Shown: positions 27,125 through 36,090 of the stretch, piece after piece
How the letters are laid out: every line of letters begins with the position of its first letter
Numbering within the stretch: the first letter of the stretch is position 1
Source: Pseudomonas entomophila
GTDB lineage: Bacteria > Pseudomonadota > Gammaproteobacteria > Pseudomonadales > Pseudomonadaceae
Length of the DNA: 64,000 bases
Direction of reading: 5' to 3'
NCBI RefSeq assembly: GCF_018417595.1
Contig: NZ_CP070982.1
Coordinates: 248,001-312,000 of the forward strand
The notes under the pieces: model-generated
Told to the model about the DNA's origin: nothing
Databases searched by the model: none
Seen by the model: only the letters and a program-made list of their open reading frames with translations
Program-made: the position numbers and the translations under genes

Positions 27125-28206
27125 GCGATCAGGTCCTTGAAGTCGGAGTTGCCCAGACGCTCGCCCTGGTAGCTGCCATCCTGAACGTGTTTGCACCAGT
27201 CTAGGTTAGCGAGGTACCACTGGACGGTCTTGCGCAGCCCTGTGAAGAAAGTTTCATCCGGTTTCCAGCCTAGCTCGTGTTCGATCTTGCTCGCGTCGAT
27301 GGCGTAGCGCAGGTCGTGGCCGGGGCGGTCCTGGACGAAGGTGATCAGGTCTTTGTAGCGGGCCACGCCGGCCGGGCGGCGGTCGGGGGCCAGCTCTTCG
27401 AGCAGGTCGCAGAGGGTGTGCACCACGTCGAGGTTCTTCTGCTCGTTGTGGCCACCGATGTTGTAGGTCTCGCCGACCTCGCCACGGGTCACCACCGTCA
27501 GCAGGGCGCGGGCGTGGTCCTCGACGTACAGCCAGTCGCGTACCTGCTGGCCGTTGCCATAGACGGGCAATGGCTTGCCGGCCAGGGCGTTGAGGATCAT
27601 CAGCGGGATCAGCTTCTCGGGGAAGTGGTACGGGCCGTAGTTGTTCGAGCAATTGGTAATCAGCACCGGCAGGCCGTAGGTGCGATGCCAGGCGCGGACC
27701 AGATGGTCCGAGGCCGCCTTGCTGGCCGAGTAGGGCGAGCTTGGGGCGTAGGGGGTGGTTTCGGTGAACAGGTCGTCGGCGCCGTGCAGGTCGCCGTATA
27801 CCTCGTCGGTGGAGATATGGTGGAAGCGGAACGCCGCGCGAGCGTCGGCGGGCAGGCGGGTCCACCAGGCGCGGGTGGTCTCCAACAGGGCATAGGTGCC
27901 GACGATGTTGGTGTGGATGAACGCGGCCGGGCCGTCGATGGAACGGTCGACGTGGGACTCGGCGGCCAGGTGCATGATGGCCTGCGGCTGGAAGCGTTCG
28001 AGCAGGGCACTGACCGTGGGCTGGTCGGCGATGTCGGCCTGGACGAATTCATAGCGGCTGTTGCTGGCGATGCCTTGCAGCGATTCCAGGTTGCCCGCGT
28101 AGGTCAGTTTGTCGAGGTTGAGTACTTCGTGCTCGGTGTTGTCGATCAGGTGGCGGACCAGTGCCGACCCGATGAAGCCGGCGCCGCCAGTGACGAGAAT
28201 GCGCAT
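27121..28206 (-). CDS. rfbB: dTDP-glucose 4,6-dehydratase
   Basis: A 361-residue extended short-chain dehydrogenase (RmlB), second step of dTDP-L-rhamnose synthesis and first gene of the leftward operon. Motifs: [20 protein letters not shown] (NAD binding), [20 protein letters not shown] with the catalytic Asp-Glu, and [15 protein letters not shown] with Tyr-x3-Lys. The frame stays open far upstream but this ATG gives the canonical N-terminus. Its promoter should lie in the 519-base gap to its right. Confidence 0.97.
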   Translation of the reverse strand: MRILVTGGAGFIGSALVRHLIDNTEHEVLNLDKLTYAGNLESLQGIASNSRYEFVQADIADQPTVSALLERFQPQAIMHLAAESHVDRSIDGPAAFIHTNIVGTYALLETTRAWWTRLPADARAAFRFHHISTDEVYGDLHGADDLFTETTPYAPSSPYSASKAASDHLVRAWHRTYGLPVLITNCSNNYGPYHFPEKLIPLMILNALAGKPLPVYGNGQQVRDWLYVEDHARALLTVVTRGEVGETYNIGGHNEQKNLDVVHTLCDLLEELAPDRRPAGVARYKDLITFVQDRPGHDLRYAIDASKIEHELGWKPDETFFTGLRKTVQWYLANLDWCKHVQDGSYQGERLGNSDFKDLIA

Positions 28207-28725
28207 GTGTTGTGTCCCTGCAGCTAATCGATAAAGGTTATGGGTGCACGACGGGGCGCCGTCGGCAGGTTTCCATGGCGGGTCAATGCCCGGGCGAATG
28301 GGGCGAGCACGCGCAATAGCCGGCCATGCTGTTCGCCTGCTGGCGACGAGTGTAGCGGCACGCGGCGGCGCACGGGGAGATCTCTTCGGCGCGCCCGGCA
28401 GGCAAGACGCGCCCGTACGGCCTCGGAACAACAGGTGTAGGTCGCTGCCTGGTCCGTCCCCTGATGGGGCGACGTACTTCTGACGCGAACGGCGGCCGGG
28501 GCCTTGAGTCGGCGTTAGGGAGCCGGAGTTCAAGAGGGCAGAGTGCCAGCTGGTCGTCGGACATGTCGGGGTGGTTCCTGTTGCTCTGGGGGCGATGCGG
28601 GGCGCTCTGCGCCATGGTTTGCCGGGCAATACCGGGGACGGAGTGCCTGGCGCAGCGAATCGTCCCTCTTGCTTCCGGGCAGCGGTAATGGCGATATAAG
28701 CAAAAAAGAGGCCGAGGTTCACACC
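28207..28725. other. Long intergenic region between divergent rfbB and the kinase-aminotransferase fusion
   Basis: A 519-base, GC-rich gap with no convincing gene: the short open frames in it have no ribosome-binding sites or recognisable products. It must hold the promoters of both divergent units. I see no clear sigma-70 or sigma-54 promoter and no strong palindrome. The last 35 bases are purine-rich (CAAAAAAGAGGCCGAGG) and contain the ribosome-binding site of the fusion gene. Confidence 0.6.
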
Positions 28726-31626
28726 ATGCCGTTGCACACCCTGCTCCACCGCTCCAGCCTTTCCCGTCCCGTGGTTTCCGAAGCGCAGGCCCAGCAGGCT
28801 GTGCAGGCCTATTACGGCCTGCATGGCGCGTTGGTGCCCCTCGGTAGCCAACAGGACGTGAACTTCTGGCTGGACAGTGATCAGGGCCGCTTCGTGTTCA
28901 AGGTCTGCCATGGCAGCTACGCCGAGTCGGAGTTGCAGGCGCAGCACGCGGCGTTGGCGTTCCTGCAGCGACAGGGTATCCCCGTGCCGGCCGTGCGGCC
29001 AGCAGATTCCGGCGACACGCTGCTGGAGCTGGAGATCCAGGGCCAGCCATTGCGCGCTCGGCTGCTCGACTACATCGAAGGCCAGCCGTTGACCCGCCTC
29101 GAGCACCTGCCAGTACAGCTGGTGGCCGAACTGGGCACGCTCTGTGCCCGGGTCGACCAGGCCCTGGCCGGTTTCGACCATCCGGGCCTGGAGCGCACCT
29201 TGCAGTGGGATCCTCGGCATGCCCAGGCCCTGATCGAACACCTGTTGCCGACCCTTGAAGCCGGTGCACGGCGCCAGCAGGTCGAGCGGGTCACCCGTCG
29301 GGCGGCCGAGCGCCTTCAGCCGCTGGTCGACCGGTTGCCTGTTCAGGCCGTGCATCTGGACATCACCGATGACAACACGGTCTGGCGTCGCGACGACGCG
29401 CGGCAGTGGCAATTGCAGGGGGTCATCGATTTCGGTGACCTCTGCCGCACCTGGCGCATTGCCGACCTGTCCGTAACCTGCGCGGCACTGCTGCATCACG
29501 CCGAAGGCGACCCGTTGCGGATCCTCCCGGCGATTGCCGCCTACCAAGCGGCGAACCCGCTCGAGGACACTGAGCTGCGCGCACTGTGGCCCCTGGTGCT
29601 CAATCGCGCGGCGGTGCTGGTGCTCAGCAGCGAGCAGCAACTGGCCGTCGACCCCGGCAACCAGTATGTGCTCGACAACATCGGCCATGAGTGGGAAATC
29701 TTCGATACTGCCTGTGCGGTGCCAGCGGCGCTGATGGAGGCCGCGATCCTGCAAGCGGCGGGCAGGGCGCCCGAGGCACCTGATTTCGGTGGCAGCCTGG
29801 CGCTACTGCCTGCCCTGGCGGGGCAGGTGATCAGCCGTGTCGATCTCGGGGTTCTAAGCCCGCACTGCGAGTTTGGCAACTGGGAGCAGCCGGGGTTCGA
29901 CCAGCGCATGCTGGCCGCGCAACCGGCGCCTTCCAGCAGCCTGCACGGCCAGTACCGTCTGTCGCAGACCCATGTCGACCAACCCGACGAGCCTGCCACT
30001 TGCGCATTGGGTGTGGAACTCAACCTGTTTCCCGGCACCGTGCTGCAGGCCCCCGAGGCGGGCGTCTGGCAGCGCGGCGGCGATAACCGCGGTTGCTTGC
30101 GCACGGCACACTGGCAACTGTGGCTAAACGGCCTGGAGGAGGCTCCGGCAGATGGCCAGGTGCTGGAGAAGGGCCAGGTGCTGGGCGCCACCTGTGGCTT
30201 CCTCAGTGTGCAGTTGTGCCTGGAGGGAGAGGCGCAGCCGCCGTTCTTCGCCAAACCCTCCCATGCCGAGGCCTGGCTGGCTCTGTGCCCTTCGCCACGC
30301 GCGCTGCTCGGGTTCGACTGCGACGCCGAGCCACTGGCCGACCCGCAGGCGCTGCTGGCCCGGCGTGACGCCAGCTTCGCCCGTTCGCAGAAGCACTACT
30401 ATGCCCAGCCGCCGCATATCGAGCGTGGCTGGCGCAACTACCTGATCGACATGCAAGGCCGCTCGTACCTGGACATGCTCAACAATGTCGCCGTGCTGGG
30501 CCACGGGCATCCACGCATGGTCGCCGAGTCGGCGCGCCAGTGGTCGCTGGTCAACACCAACTCGCGCTTCCACTACGCCGCCATTGCCGAGTTTTCCGAG
30601 CGCTTGCTGGAGGTGGCGCCGGAAGGCTTTGACCGGGTGTTCCTGGTCAACAGCGGCACCGAGGCCAACGATCTGGCGATCCGCCTGGCCTGGGCCTACA
30701 GCGGCGGGCGCGACCTGCTCAGCGTGCTCGAGGCCTATCACGGCTGGTCGGTGGCCACCGACGCCATCTCCACCTCCATCGCCGACAACCCACAAGCCCT
30801 GGAGACCCGGCCGGACTGGGTGCACCCGGTGGAGGCGCCGAATACCTTCCGTGGTCGTTTCCGGGGGGCCGACAGCGCCGCCGACTACCTGCGCGACGTC
30901 GAGGCGAAGCTGGCCGACCTTGATGCCCGTGGCCGCCAGCTGGCGGGCATGATCTGCGAGCCGGTGTATGGCAACGCCGGAGGCATCTCGCTGCCGGCGG
31001 GCTACCTGCGCGAGGCCTACGCCAAGGTGCGCCAACGTGGCGGGGTGTGCATCGCCGACGAGGTGCAGGTCGGCTATGGCCGCCTGGGCGAGTACTTCTG
31101 GGGCTTCGAGGAGCAGGGCGTGGTGCCGGACATCATCACCATGGCCAAGGGCATGGGCAACGGCCAGCCGCTGGGGGCGGTGATCACCCGGCGGGAGATC
31201 GCCGAGGCGCTGGAGGCCGAGGGCTACTTCTTCTCGTCCGCAGGGGGCAGCCCGGTCAGCTGTCGTATCGGCATGGCGGTGCTGGATGTGATGCGCGACG
31301 AAGGGCTGTGGGACAACGCCCGAGACGTGGGGCGCCACTTCAAGGCGCGCCTCGAGGCGTTGGTCGACAAATATCCGCTTGCCGGTGCCGCCCATGGCTC
31401 GGGCTTCTACCTGGGGCTGGAGCTGGTGCGCGATCGCCAGACCCTGGAGCCGGCCACCGAGGAGACCATGGTCCTGTGCGACCGCCTGCGCGAGCTGGGG
31501 ATCTTCATGCAGCCGACCGGCGACTACCTGAACATTCTCAAGATCAAGCCGCCGATGTGCACCACGCGGGCGAGCGTGGACTACTTTGTCGACAGTGTGG
31601 AGCGGATCCTCGCCGAAGGGCTCTAA
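28726..31626 (+). CDS. Three-domain fusion: APH-type kinase, M23-like domain and class III aminotransferase/phospho-lyase
   Basis: A 966-residue protein. Residues about 30-330 are an aminoglycoside-phosphotransferase-type kinase with catalytic H210-L-D212 and N217, then [12 protein letters not shown]. Residues about 390-520 resemble an M23/LysM-peptidase barrel ([15 protein letters not shown]), but the zinc-binding His and Asp are replaced (CALGVEL), so it is probably inactive. From about 545 there is a class III PLP aminotransferase with [26 protein letters not shown] and K808 in MAKGMGNG. Related vertebrate proteins are separate: hydroxylysine kinase (AGPHD1) and ethanolamine- or hydroxylysine-phosphate phospho-lyase (AGXT2L). 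By analogy it would phosphorylate an amino-alcohol and then eliminate the phosphate. Substrate unproven. Confidence 0.88.
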   Translation: MPLHTLLHRSSLSRPVVSEAQAQQAVQAYYGLHGALVPLGSQQDVNFWLDSDQGRFVFKVCHGSYAESELQAQHAALAFLQRQGIPVPAVRPADSGDTLLELEIQGQPLRARLLDYIEGQPLTRLEHLPVQLVAELGTLCARVDQALAGFDHPGLERTLQWDPRHAQALIEHLLPTLEAGARRQQVERVTRRAAERLQPLVDRLPVQAVHLDITDDNTVWRRDDARQWQLQGVIDFGDLCRTWRIADLSVTCAALLHHAEGDPLRILPAIAAYQAANPLEDTELRALWPLVLNRAAVLVLSSEQQLAVDPGNQYVLDNIGHEWEIFDTACAVPAALMEAAILQAAGRAPEAPDFGGSLALLPALAGQVISRVDLGVLSPHCEFGNWEQPGFDQRMLAAQPAPSSSLHGQYRLSQTHVDQPDEPATCALGVELNLFPGTVLQAPEAGVWQRGGDNRGCLRTAHWQLWLNGLEEAPADGQVLEKGQVLGATCGFLSVQLCLEGEAQPPFFAKPSHAEAWLALCPSPRALLGFDCDAEPLADPQALLARRDASFARSQKHYYAQPPHIERGWRNYLIDMQGRSYLDMLNNVAVLGHGHPRMVAESARQWSLVNTNSRFHYAAIAEFSERLLEVAPEGFDRVFLVNSGTEANDLAIRLAWAYSGGRDLLSVLEAYHGWSVATDAISTSIADNPQALETRPDWVHPVEAPNTFRGRFRGADSAADYLRDVEAKLADLDARGRQLAGMICEPVYGNAGGISLPAGYLREAYAKVRQRGGVCIADEVQVGYGRLGEYFWGFEEQGVVPDIITMAKGMGNGQPLGAVITRREIAEALEAEGYFFSSAGGSPVSCRIGMAVLDVMRDEGLWDNARDVGRHFKARLEALVDKYPLAGAAHGSGFYLGLELVRDRQTLEPATEETMVLCDRLRELGIFMQPTGDYLNILKIKPPMCTTRASVDYFVDSVERILAEGL

Positions 31627-31639
31627 GAAGCTGCATATG

Positions 31640-31681
31640 AGCCTGGTAAATCGATTGTTATCGATTTACCAGGCTTTTTTA
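31640..31681 (+). terminator. Intrinsic terminator with a perfect 16-bp stem
   Basis: AGCCTGGTAAATCGAT and ATCGATTTACCAGGCT pair perfectly around TGTT, followed by five more T. It ends the fusion gene, so aguA downstream needs its own promoter. Confidence 0.93.
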
Positions 31682-31712
31682 TGGCTAAATATTTTGAGCG
31701 AATCTATTTAAA

Positions 31713-31740
31713 GTCGATATTTATCGGTTGTAATATCGAC
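31713..31740. promoter_or_regulatory. Palindromic operator-like site upstream of aguA
   Basis: GTCGATAT and ATATCGAC are perfect 8-bp arms 12 bases apart, in an AT-rich stretch just before a TATACT hexamer at about 31757. The position fits an operator controlling aguA. TCGATATTTATCGG inside it also resembles TCGATTGTTATCGA in the preceding terminator (11 of 14). Confidence 0.5.
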
Positions 31741-31830
31741 GTATTGCCCCGCTGCCTATACTGGCAAGCCCGCACCTTTTTCGATCACCGACCTGGCGCC
31801 CCTGGCCCCGGGCCTTCGCAGAGGTTACCC

Positions 31831-32937
31831 ATGAAGACCCTCAACTCGACCCCCCGCGCCGACGGCTTCCACATGCCCGCCGAATGGGCCCCGCAGACCC
31901 AGGTATGGATGGTCTGGCCAGAGCGCCCGGACAACTGGCGCCTGGGTGGCAAGCCGGCACAGGCCGCGCACGTGACCCTGGCCAAGGCCATCGCCCGCTT
32001 CGAGCCGGTAACCGTGGCCGTATCCGCCGCTCAGTACGAGAACGCCCGCCGCCAGCTTGACCTGCCCAACATCCGGGTGGTCGAGATCAGCAACGACGAC
32101 GCCTGGGTGCGTGACACCGGCCCGACCTTCGTGATCAACGACCATGGCGAGGTGCGTGGCGTGGACTGGGGCTTCAATGCCTGGGGTGGTTTCGACGGCG
32201 GCCTGTACGCACCGTGGAACCGTGACGAGGAACTGGCTGCCAAGGTCATGGAGATGGAGCGCGTGCAGCGCTACCACACCGAAGGCTTCGTGCTCGAGGG
32301 CGGTTCGATCCACGTCGACGGCGAAGGCACCCTGATCACCACCGAAGAATGCCTGCTCAACCGCAATCGCAACCCGCACCTGAACCGCGAGCAGATCGAG
32401 GATATCCTGCGCGAGCACCTGGCGGTGGACACCATCGTCTGGCTGCCGGACGGTCTGTACAACGACGAGACCGACGGCCACGTCGACAACTTCTGCTGTT
32501 ACGTCAGCCCAGGCGAAGTGTTACTGGCCTGGACCGATGATTCCAATGACCCCAACTATGCACGCTGCCACGCTGCCTACGAGGTGCTGAAAAACACCCG
32601 TGATGCCAAAGGCCGCGAGTTCGTGGTGCACAAGATGCCGATTCCGGGGCCGCTGTACGCCACCCAGGCAGAATGCGACGGCGTCGATCACGTGGTCGGC
32701 AGCCAGGAGCGCGACCCTTCGGTGCGCCTGGCCGGCTCCTACGTGAATTTCCTGATCGTCAACGGCGGCATCATCGCCCCGAGCTTCGACGACCCGGCCG
32801 ATGCGCAGGCCAGAGCGATCCTGGCCAAGGTCTTCCCGGATCACGAAGTGGTGATGATTCCAGGCCGTGAGTTGCTGCTCGGGGGCGGCAACATCCACTG
32901 CCTGACCCAGCAGCAGCCGGCGCCGGTCAAGCGCTGA
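31831..32937 (+). CDS. aguA: Agmatine deiminase
   Basis: Hydrolyses agmatine to N-carbamoylputrescine and ammonia, the first step of agmatine use as carbon and nitrogen source. The 368-residue protein belongs to the guanidino-modifying (PAD-type) superfamily: [41 protein letters not shown] with catalytic His, and nucleophile C357 in [16 protein letters not shown] lies 7 bases before the ATG. The usual partner aguB (carbamoylputrescine amidase) is not adjacent. The gene ends in a clean terminator, so it is monocistronic. Confidence 0.96.
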   Translation: MKTLNSTPRADGFHMPAEWAPQTQVWMVWPERPDNWRLGGKPAQAAHVTLAKAIARFEPVTVAVSAAQYENARRQLDLPNIRVVEISNDDAWVRDTGPTFVINDHGEVRGVDWGFNAWGGFDGGLYAPWNRDEELAAKVMEMERVQRYHTEGFVLEGGSIHVDGEGTLITTEECLLNRNRNPHLNREQIEDILREHLAVDTIVWLPDGLYNDETDGHVDNFCCYVSPGEVLLAWTDDSNDPNYARCHAAYEVLKNTRDAKGREFVVHKMPIPGPLYATQAECDGVDHVVGSQERDPSVRLAGSYVNFLIVNGGIIAPSFDDPADAQARAILAKVFPDHEVVMIPGRELLLGGGNIHCLTQQQPAPVKR

Positions 32938-32955
32938 CTCCCCGCTGAACGAAAC

Positions 32956-32980
32956 AGCCCGTCGCATGACGGGCTTTTTT
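32956..32980 (+). terminator. Intrinsic terminator of aguA
   Basis: AGCCCGTC and GACGGGCT pair around GCAT, followed by a run of five T. Confidence 0.92.
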
Positions 32981-33115
32981 GTGGGCGGCGACCATCGGGG
33001 CGGGTAGATGGCACACCTCTTGTATTGTTTTTCCATTGTGTTTCAGACAGATAGGGCTACGCCGTTCTGTAACAAACCTTACGTAAGTTAGCCGCTCACG
33101 GGCCCAGGAGTGCGT

Positions 33116-33319
33116 GTGGAAATGAATGCAGCAAGTGAGTCGGCTTTGCCCCCATCGGCCGTGAATCACGAATCGCTCAAGCTGTTGGCGCAGTGGTTGA
33201 AACACCATGGAAGCATCCGGGTCAGGAAGACCGACCCACGACGTCTGCTGGACGGGCGATACCCTCAGGGACTGATCAGCGATGCGGAGCTCGAGGCTCT
33301 GATGGCGGTCTGGCACTGA
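33116..33319 (+). CDS. Small hypothetical protein (67 aa)
   Basis: I do not recognise this protein. It is 67 residues, soluble, with no signal peptide. The conserved-looking core is ESLKLLAQWLKHHGSIRVRK followed by DPRRLLDGRYPQGLISDAEL, ending ALMAVWH. The mix of a helical start, a basic patch and an acidic C-terminal helix suggests a small binding or regulatory protein, but this is a guess. AGGAG at 33106-33110 is 5 bases before a GTG at 33116 and 11 before an ATG at 33122, so either could be the start. A strong terminator follows, and a CTTACGTAAG palindrome lies about 25 bases upstream. Own terminator and ribosome-binding site favour a real gene. Confidence 0.65.
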   Translation: MEMNAASESALPPSAVNHESLKLLAQWLKHHGSIRVRKTDPRRLLDGRYPQGLISDAELEALMAVWH

Positions 33320-33342
33320 CCGGGAAGGATCCCGTTGCAATG

Positions 33343-33378
33343 AAAAAACGCCACCGCATTGCGGTGGCGTTTTCGTTT
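33343..33378 (+). terminator. Intrinsic terminator of the small gene
   Basis: ACGCCACCGC and GCGGTGGCGT pair around ATT, with A6 before and TTTCGTTT after, so it could work in both directions. Confidence 0.88.
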
Positions 33379-33388
33379 CAACCGTGTT

Positions 33389-33475
33389 TGTAGGAGCGGC
33401 TTCAGCCGCGATGCAGGCGACGCGGTGCCTGGTACCCGCTTTGCGGGTGATCGTGGCTGAAACCGCTCCTACAGG
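33389..33475. repeat. Paired REP element (inverted pair)
   Basis: GTAGGAGCGGCTTCAGCCGC on the left and GTGGCTGAAACCGCTCCTAC on the right are inverted copies. The right copy carries paired changes that keep part of its hairpin. Confidence 0.85.
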
Positions 33476-33494
33476 GATTGCGCAAGGCTCGGGA

Positions 33495-35597
33495 TCAGAA
33501 GCTGTAGCTGCCGGTCACCACCAGGCTGCGCGGGTCGCCGACCTGGATCTGCGCGGCGCTGGTCGCCGAGCTGTAGTAGGTCTTGTCGGTGATGTTGCTC
33601 AGCGCCGCGCGCACGTCCCAGTCGTGGGTGCGGTAGCCGGCCAGCGCGTCCCAGCGGCCGTAGCCCGGCAGCACCACGGTGTTCTGGTTGTCGGCGTAAC
33701 GGTCGCCGACCAGGGTCAGGCCGGTCTCGGCGTACCAGCCCAGCTCCGGCTTCCAGGTCACGAACAGGCTGGCGTTGCGCTTGGCCACGTCGTTGATGCG
33801 GTTGCCTTCCTGGCCATTGTTGTCCTTGACGATGGTCGCGTCCTGCAAGCCGATGCCGCCGCGCACATACCAGTTGCCGACGACATTGCCGGTGGCGGTC
33901 AGCTCGATGCCGCGCGAGCGCTGCAGGCCGGTCATCAGGGTGATGTTCGGGTCGAGCGGGTCGCGGGTGCGGCGGTTGTACAGCTCGAGCTCGTAGACCG
34001 CCAGGGTGGTGCTCAGGCGCTCGTCGAACCAGTCGCTCTTGACCCCGATCTCCTTCTGCCGGGTCAGCTCCGGTTCGGTTTCGTTGGTGTTGCCCGCCGC
34101 GCCCGGGGTGATGCCAATCAGGCCGCCGCCGACCGGCGAGTAGGTCTTGCTCCAGGAGGCGTAGAACGAATGCTCGCGCCATGGCGTATAGACCACGCCC
34201 AGGCGTGGGCTGAAGCTGTTGTCCTTCTGCTTCTCGGCGATATTGCGCAGCTTGTTGGTGGTTTCCACCTCGAACTGGTCGAAGCGCACGCCGGCGAGGA
34301 TCTGCCACTGGTCGTTGAGGCGGATCTGGTCCTGCAGGTAGACGCCACGGCTGTCGACCACGGTGTGGTTGTTGCTCGACACCACCATCGGGCCGTTATG
34401 TTGCAACGCGCGGTTAGGGTTGTTCAGGTCCAGGGACGGCACCGCCTTGCCGCCGGCGCTGACCGCCTTGGCGGTATACAACAGCGGGTCGCGGCGCTGG
34501 TTGCCGAACTCCATGCCCACCAGCAACTTGTGCTCCAGGCCCCAGGTGCTGACATCGCCCTCGGCCTCGAGGTTGTTGAACAGGTTGCGGGTGCTCAGGT
34601 CCTGTTGCCAGCGCTGGCGGCTGACCAGGTTGGTGCGCGGGTCGTAGCCGGTCTGGTAGGTGTTGTCGAAGTCGCTGTCGAGCTTGAACAGGCCCAGGGT
34701 GTGGCGCAGCTGCCAGTTGTCGCTGAGCTGGTAGTTCAGGCGCGAGCGCAGCGACTGCGCCTTGTCGTCGATGTAGTCGCGCTGGGTGTCGCCATAGGTG
34801 GTGCTGCGGCTGACGTCCGCGGGGCGGCCGTTGGCGCCGGGGATGCCGCGGTCCGGGGTGCGGTTGTAGCGGCTGTACTCGTACTGCACCAGCCAGTTGA
34901 GGTCGGGGGTCAGTTGCCAGCTCATCGACGGCGCGAACAACTGACGATTGCCGTCAATGCCTTTGCGCAAGCTGTTGCTGTCCTCGTTGCCCATGTTCAG
35001 GCGCAGGCTGATGTTCTCGCTCGGGTCTGTGCTGAGGTCGGCGTACAGGCTGCGCAGGTCCTGGCTGCCGCCCTGGGCTTCGATGGTCGAGCGGCGGCCA
35101 TGCTCCGGCGCCTTGCTCACCCGGTTGACGATACCGCCCTGGCTGCCACGGCCATACAGCACCGCCGCGGGGCCCTTGAGCACCTCGATCCGCTCGATGT
35201 TGTGCAGGTCTCGGGTGTACTGGCTGTCGTCGCGGATGCCGTCCAGGTAGAAGTCGTTGCTGGCGTCGAAGCCACGGATGCGCAGGCTGTCGAAGCGGGT
35301 GTCGCCACCGGCGCTGACGTTGGGGATGCCCTCCAGCGCCTTGCCCAGGTTGCTGCTGCCGTAGTCCAGCACGTTGCTGGTCTTCACCGAATCGATGGCC
35401 TGGGGCACGTAGCGCGCCGGCGTCGAGGTGCGGGTCGCGGTGGTCACGTCCCTGACCCGCGGGTTGTCCTCTTCGCGCTCGTTGTCGGCGGTGATCGAGG
35501 TTTCCGGCAGGGTGGTGGTGGCGGCATTGACCAGCCCTGCGCTGAACAACAGCGACAGGCCCAGGGTCAGGGGCGAAAGGCGGCAGGGAGCAAGCAT
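33495..35597 (-). CDS. TonB-dependent siderophore receptor
   Basis: A 700-residue outer-membrane receptor for a ferric siderophore. Residues 1-25 are a signal peptide ending LVNA. The plug domain follows (SNVLDYGSSNLGKALEGIPN; RIRGFDASNDFYLDG; IERIEVLKGPAAVLYGRGS). The 22-strand barrel occupies the rest, finishing with aromatic Phe in VVTGSYSF. The region LSTTLAVYELELYNRRTRDP matches siderophore-receptor TIGR01783-type proteins such as the FiuA/FhuE group, so a hydroxamate ligand is possible. The start at 35597 gives a proper signal peptide; an ATG at 35666 would add 23 non-signal residues. A Fur-box-like site lies about 43 bases upstream. It is far from any siderophore synthesis gene. Confidence 0.92.
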   Translation of the reverse strand: MLAPCRLSPLTLGLSLLFSAGLVNAATTTLPETSITADNEREEDNPRVRDVTTATRTSTPARYVPQAIDSVKTSNVLDYGSSNLGKALEGIPNVSAGGDTRFDSLRIRGFDASNDFYLDGIRDDSQYTRDLHNIERIEVLKGPAAVLYGRGSQGGIVNRVSKAPEHGRRSTIEAQGGSQDLRSLYADLSTDPSENISLRLNMGNEDSNSLRKGIDGNRQLFAPSMSWQLTPDLNWLVQYEYSRYNRTPDRGIPGANGRPADVSRSTTYGDTQRDYIDDKAQSLRSRLNYQLSDNWQLRHTLGLFKLDSDFDNTYQTGYDPRTNLVSRQRWQQDLSTRNLFNNLEAEGDVSTWGLEHKLLVGMEFGNQRRDPLLYTAKAVSAGGKAVPSLDLNNPNRALQHNGPMVVSSNNHTVVDSRGVYLQDQIRLNDQWQILAGVRFDQFEVETTNKLRNIAEKQKDNSFSPRLGVVYTPWREHSFYASWSKTYSPVGGGLIGITPGAAGNTNETEPELTRQKEIGVKSDWFDERLSTTLAVYELELYNRRTRDPLDPNITLMTGLQRSRGIELTATGNVVGNWYVRGGIGLQDATIVKDNNGQEGNRINDVAKRNASLFVTWKPELGWYAETGLTLVGDRYADNQNTVVLPGYGRWDALAGYRTHDWDVRAALSNITDKTYYSSATSAAQIQVGDPRSLVVTGSYSF

Positions 35598-36090
35598 CGC
35601 GGGCGTCCGATAGGGGTAGGTGAGAAATTGGGCGCGAATGGTAATGCTTGCTATTTGCTGTTGCATGCGTATTCGTAAAGGCTTGTCTTTACATTTGTAT
35701 CAATTTGTTACCATCCTTTTGGATATGTAGTGTCAATTCACATGTGCGTGCGGGTGATAAATGACAATTGTGCGGTTGTCACCCTGTTTGCATAAAAGAG
35801 ACAAATTTGCGCTGACACACGGCAGATATGCATGGAAATGCACCGCCGACAACCTTGTTTTTGGTTATATCAACCTACAATTCACGTTTTTTTGACATGT
35901 ATGAGCAGGCAGGGCTAGGATTCGGCCTCTACGCCTGCTGGCCATGACATGGCCATGGGGTCGTATGGGCCGTTGCAGACCTTCTGCAGGCCTTTCGGCC
36001 GGGATCCGCATAGCGTCGAACCTACGAAGGGGCGTTGGTTCTGGGCGTTCTAATGCAGCGCGTTTTTGAATACGAAATAAGGAAAATAAG
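35598..36090. other. Divergent promoter region between the TonB receptor and the porin
   Basis: A 493-base AT-rich gap. The left 60 bases hold a Fur-box-like site. The middle has runs such as TTTTTTTGACATGTATGAG that could include promoter elements. A 17-base palindrome, TGGCCATGACATGGCCA at 35939-35955, may be an operator for the porin. I find no TTGAT-N4-ATCAA site for Anr. The porin has a good AAGGAAAATAAG ribosome-binding site. Confidence 0.5.
35640..35658. promoter_or_regulatory. Candidate Fur box upstream of the TonB receptor
   Basis: GCAAATAGCAAGCATTACC on the minus strand matches 12 of 19 positions of the Fur consensus GATAATGATAATCATTATC, with the right half (AAGCATTACC) matching best. 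Its place about 43 bases before the receptor ATG supports iron repression. Confidence 0.4.

Noticed and set aside
28207..29754. N-terminal extension of rfbB across the gap
   Set aside because: The upstream part is antisense to the kinase-aminotransferase gene, and rfbB has a perfect N-terminal nucleotide-binding motif at its own ATG.
33060..33090. GacA-type upstream activating sequence (TGTAAG-N6-CTTACA)
   Set aside because: TGTAAC and CTTACG are present but only four bases apart and each has a mismatch.
35700..36090. Anr/Fnr box upstream of the porin
   Set aside because: The best candidate (TTTGGTTATATCAA) matches only the right half of TTGAT-N4-ATCAA.
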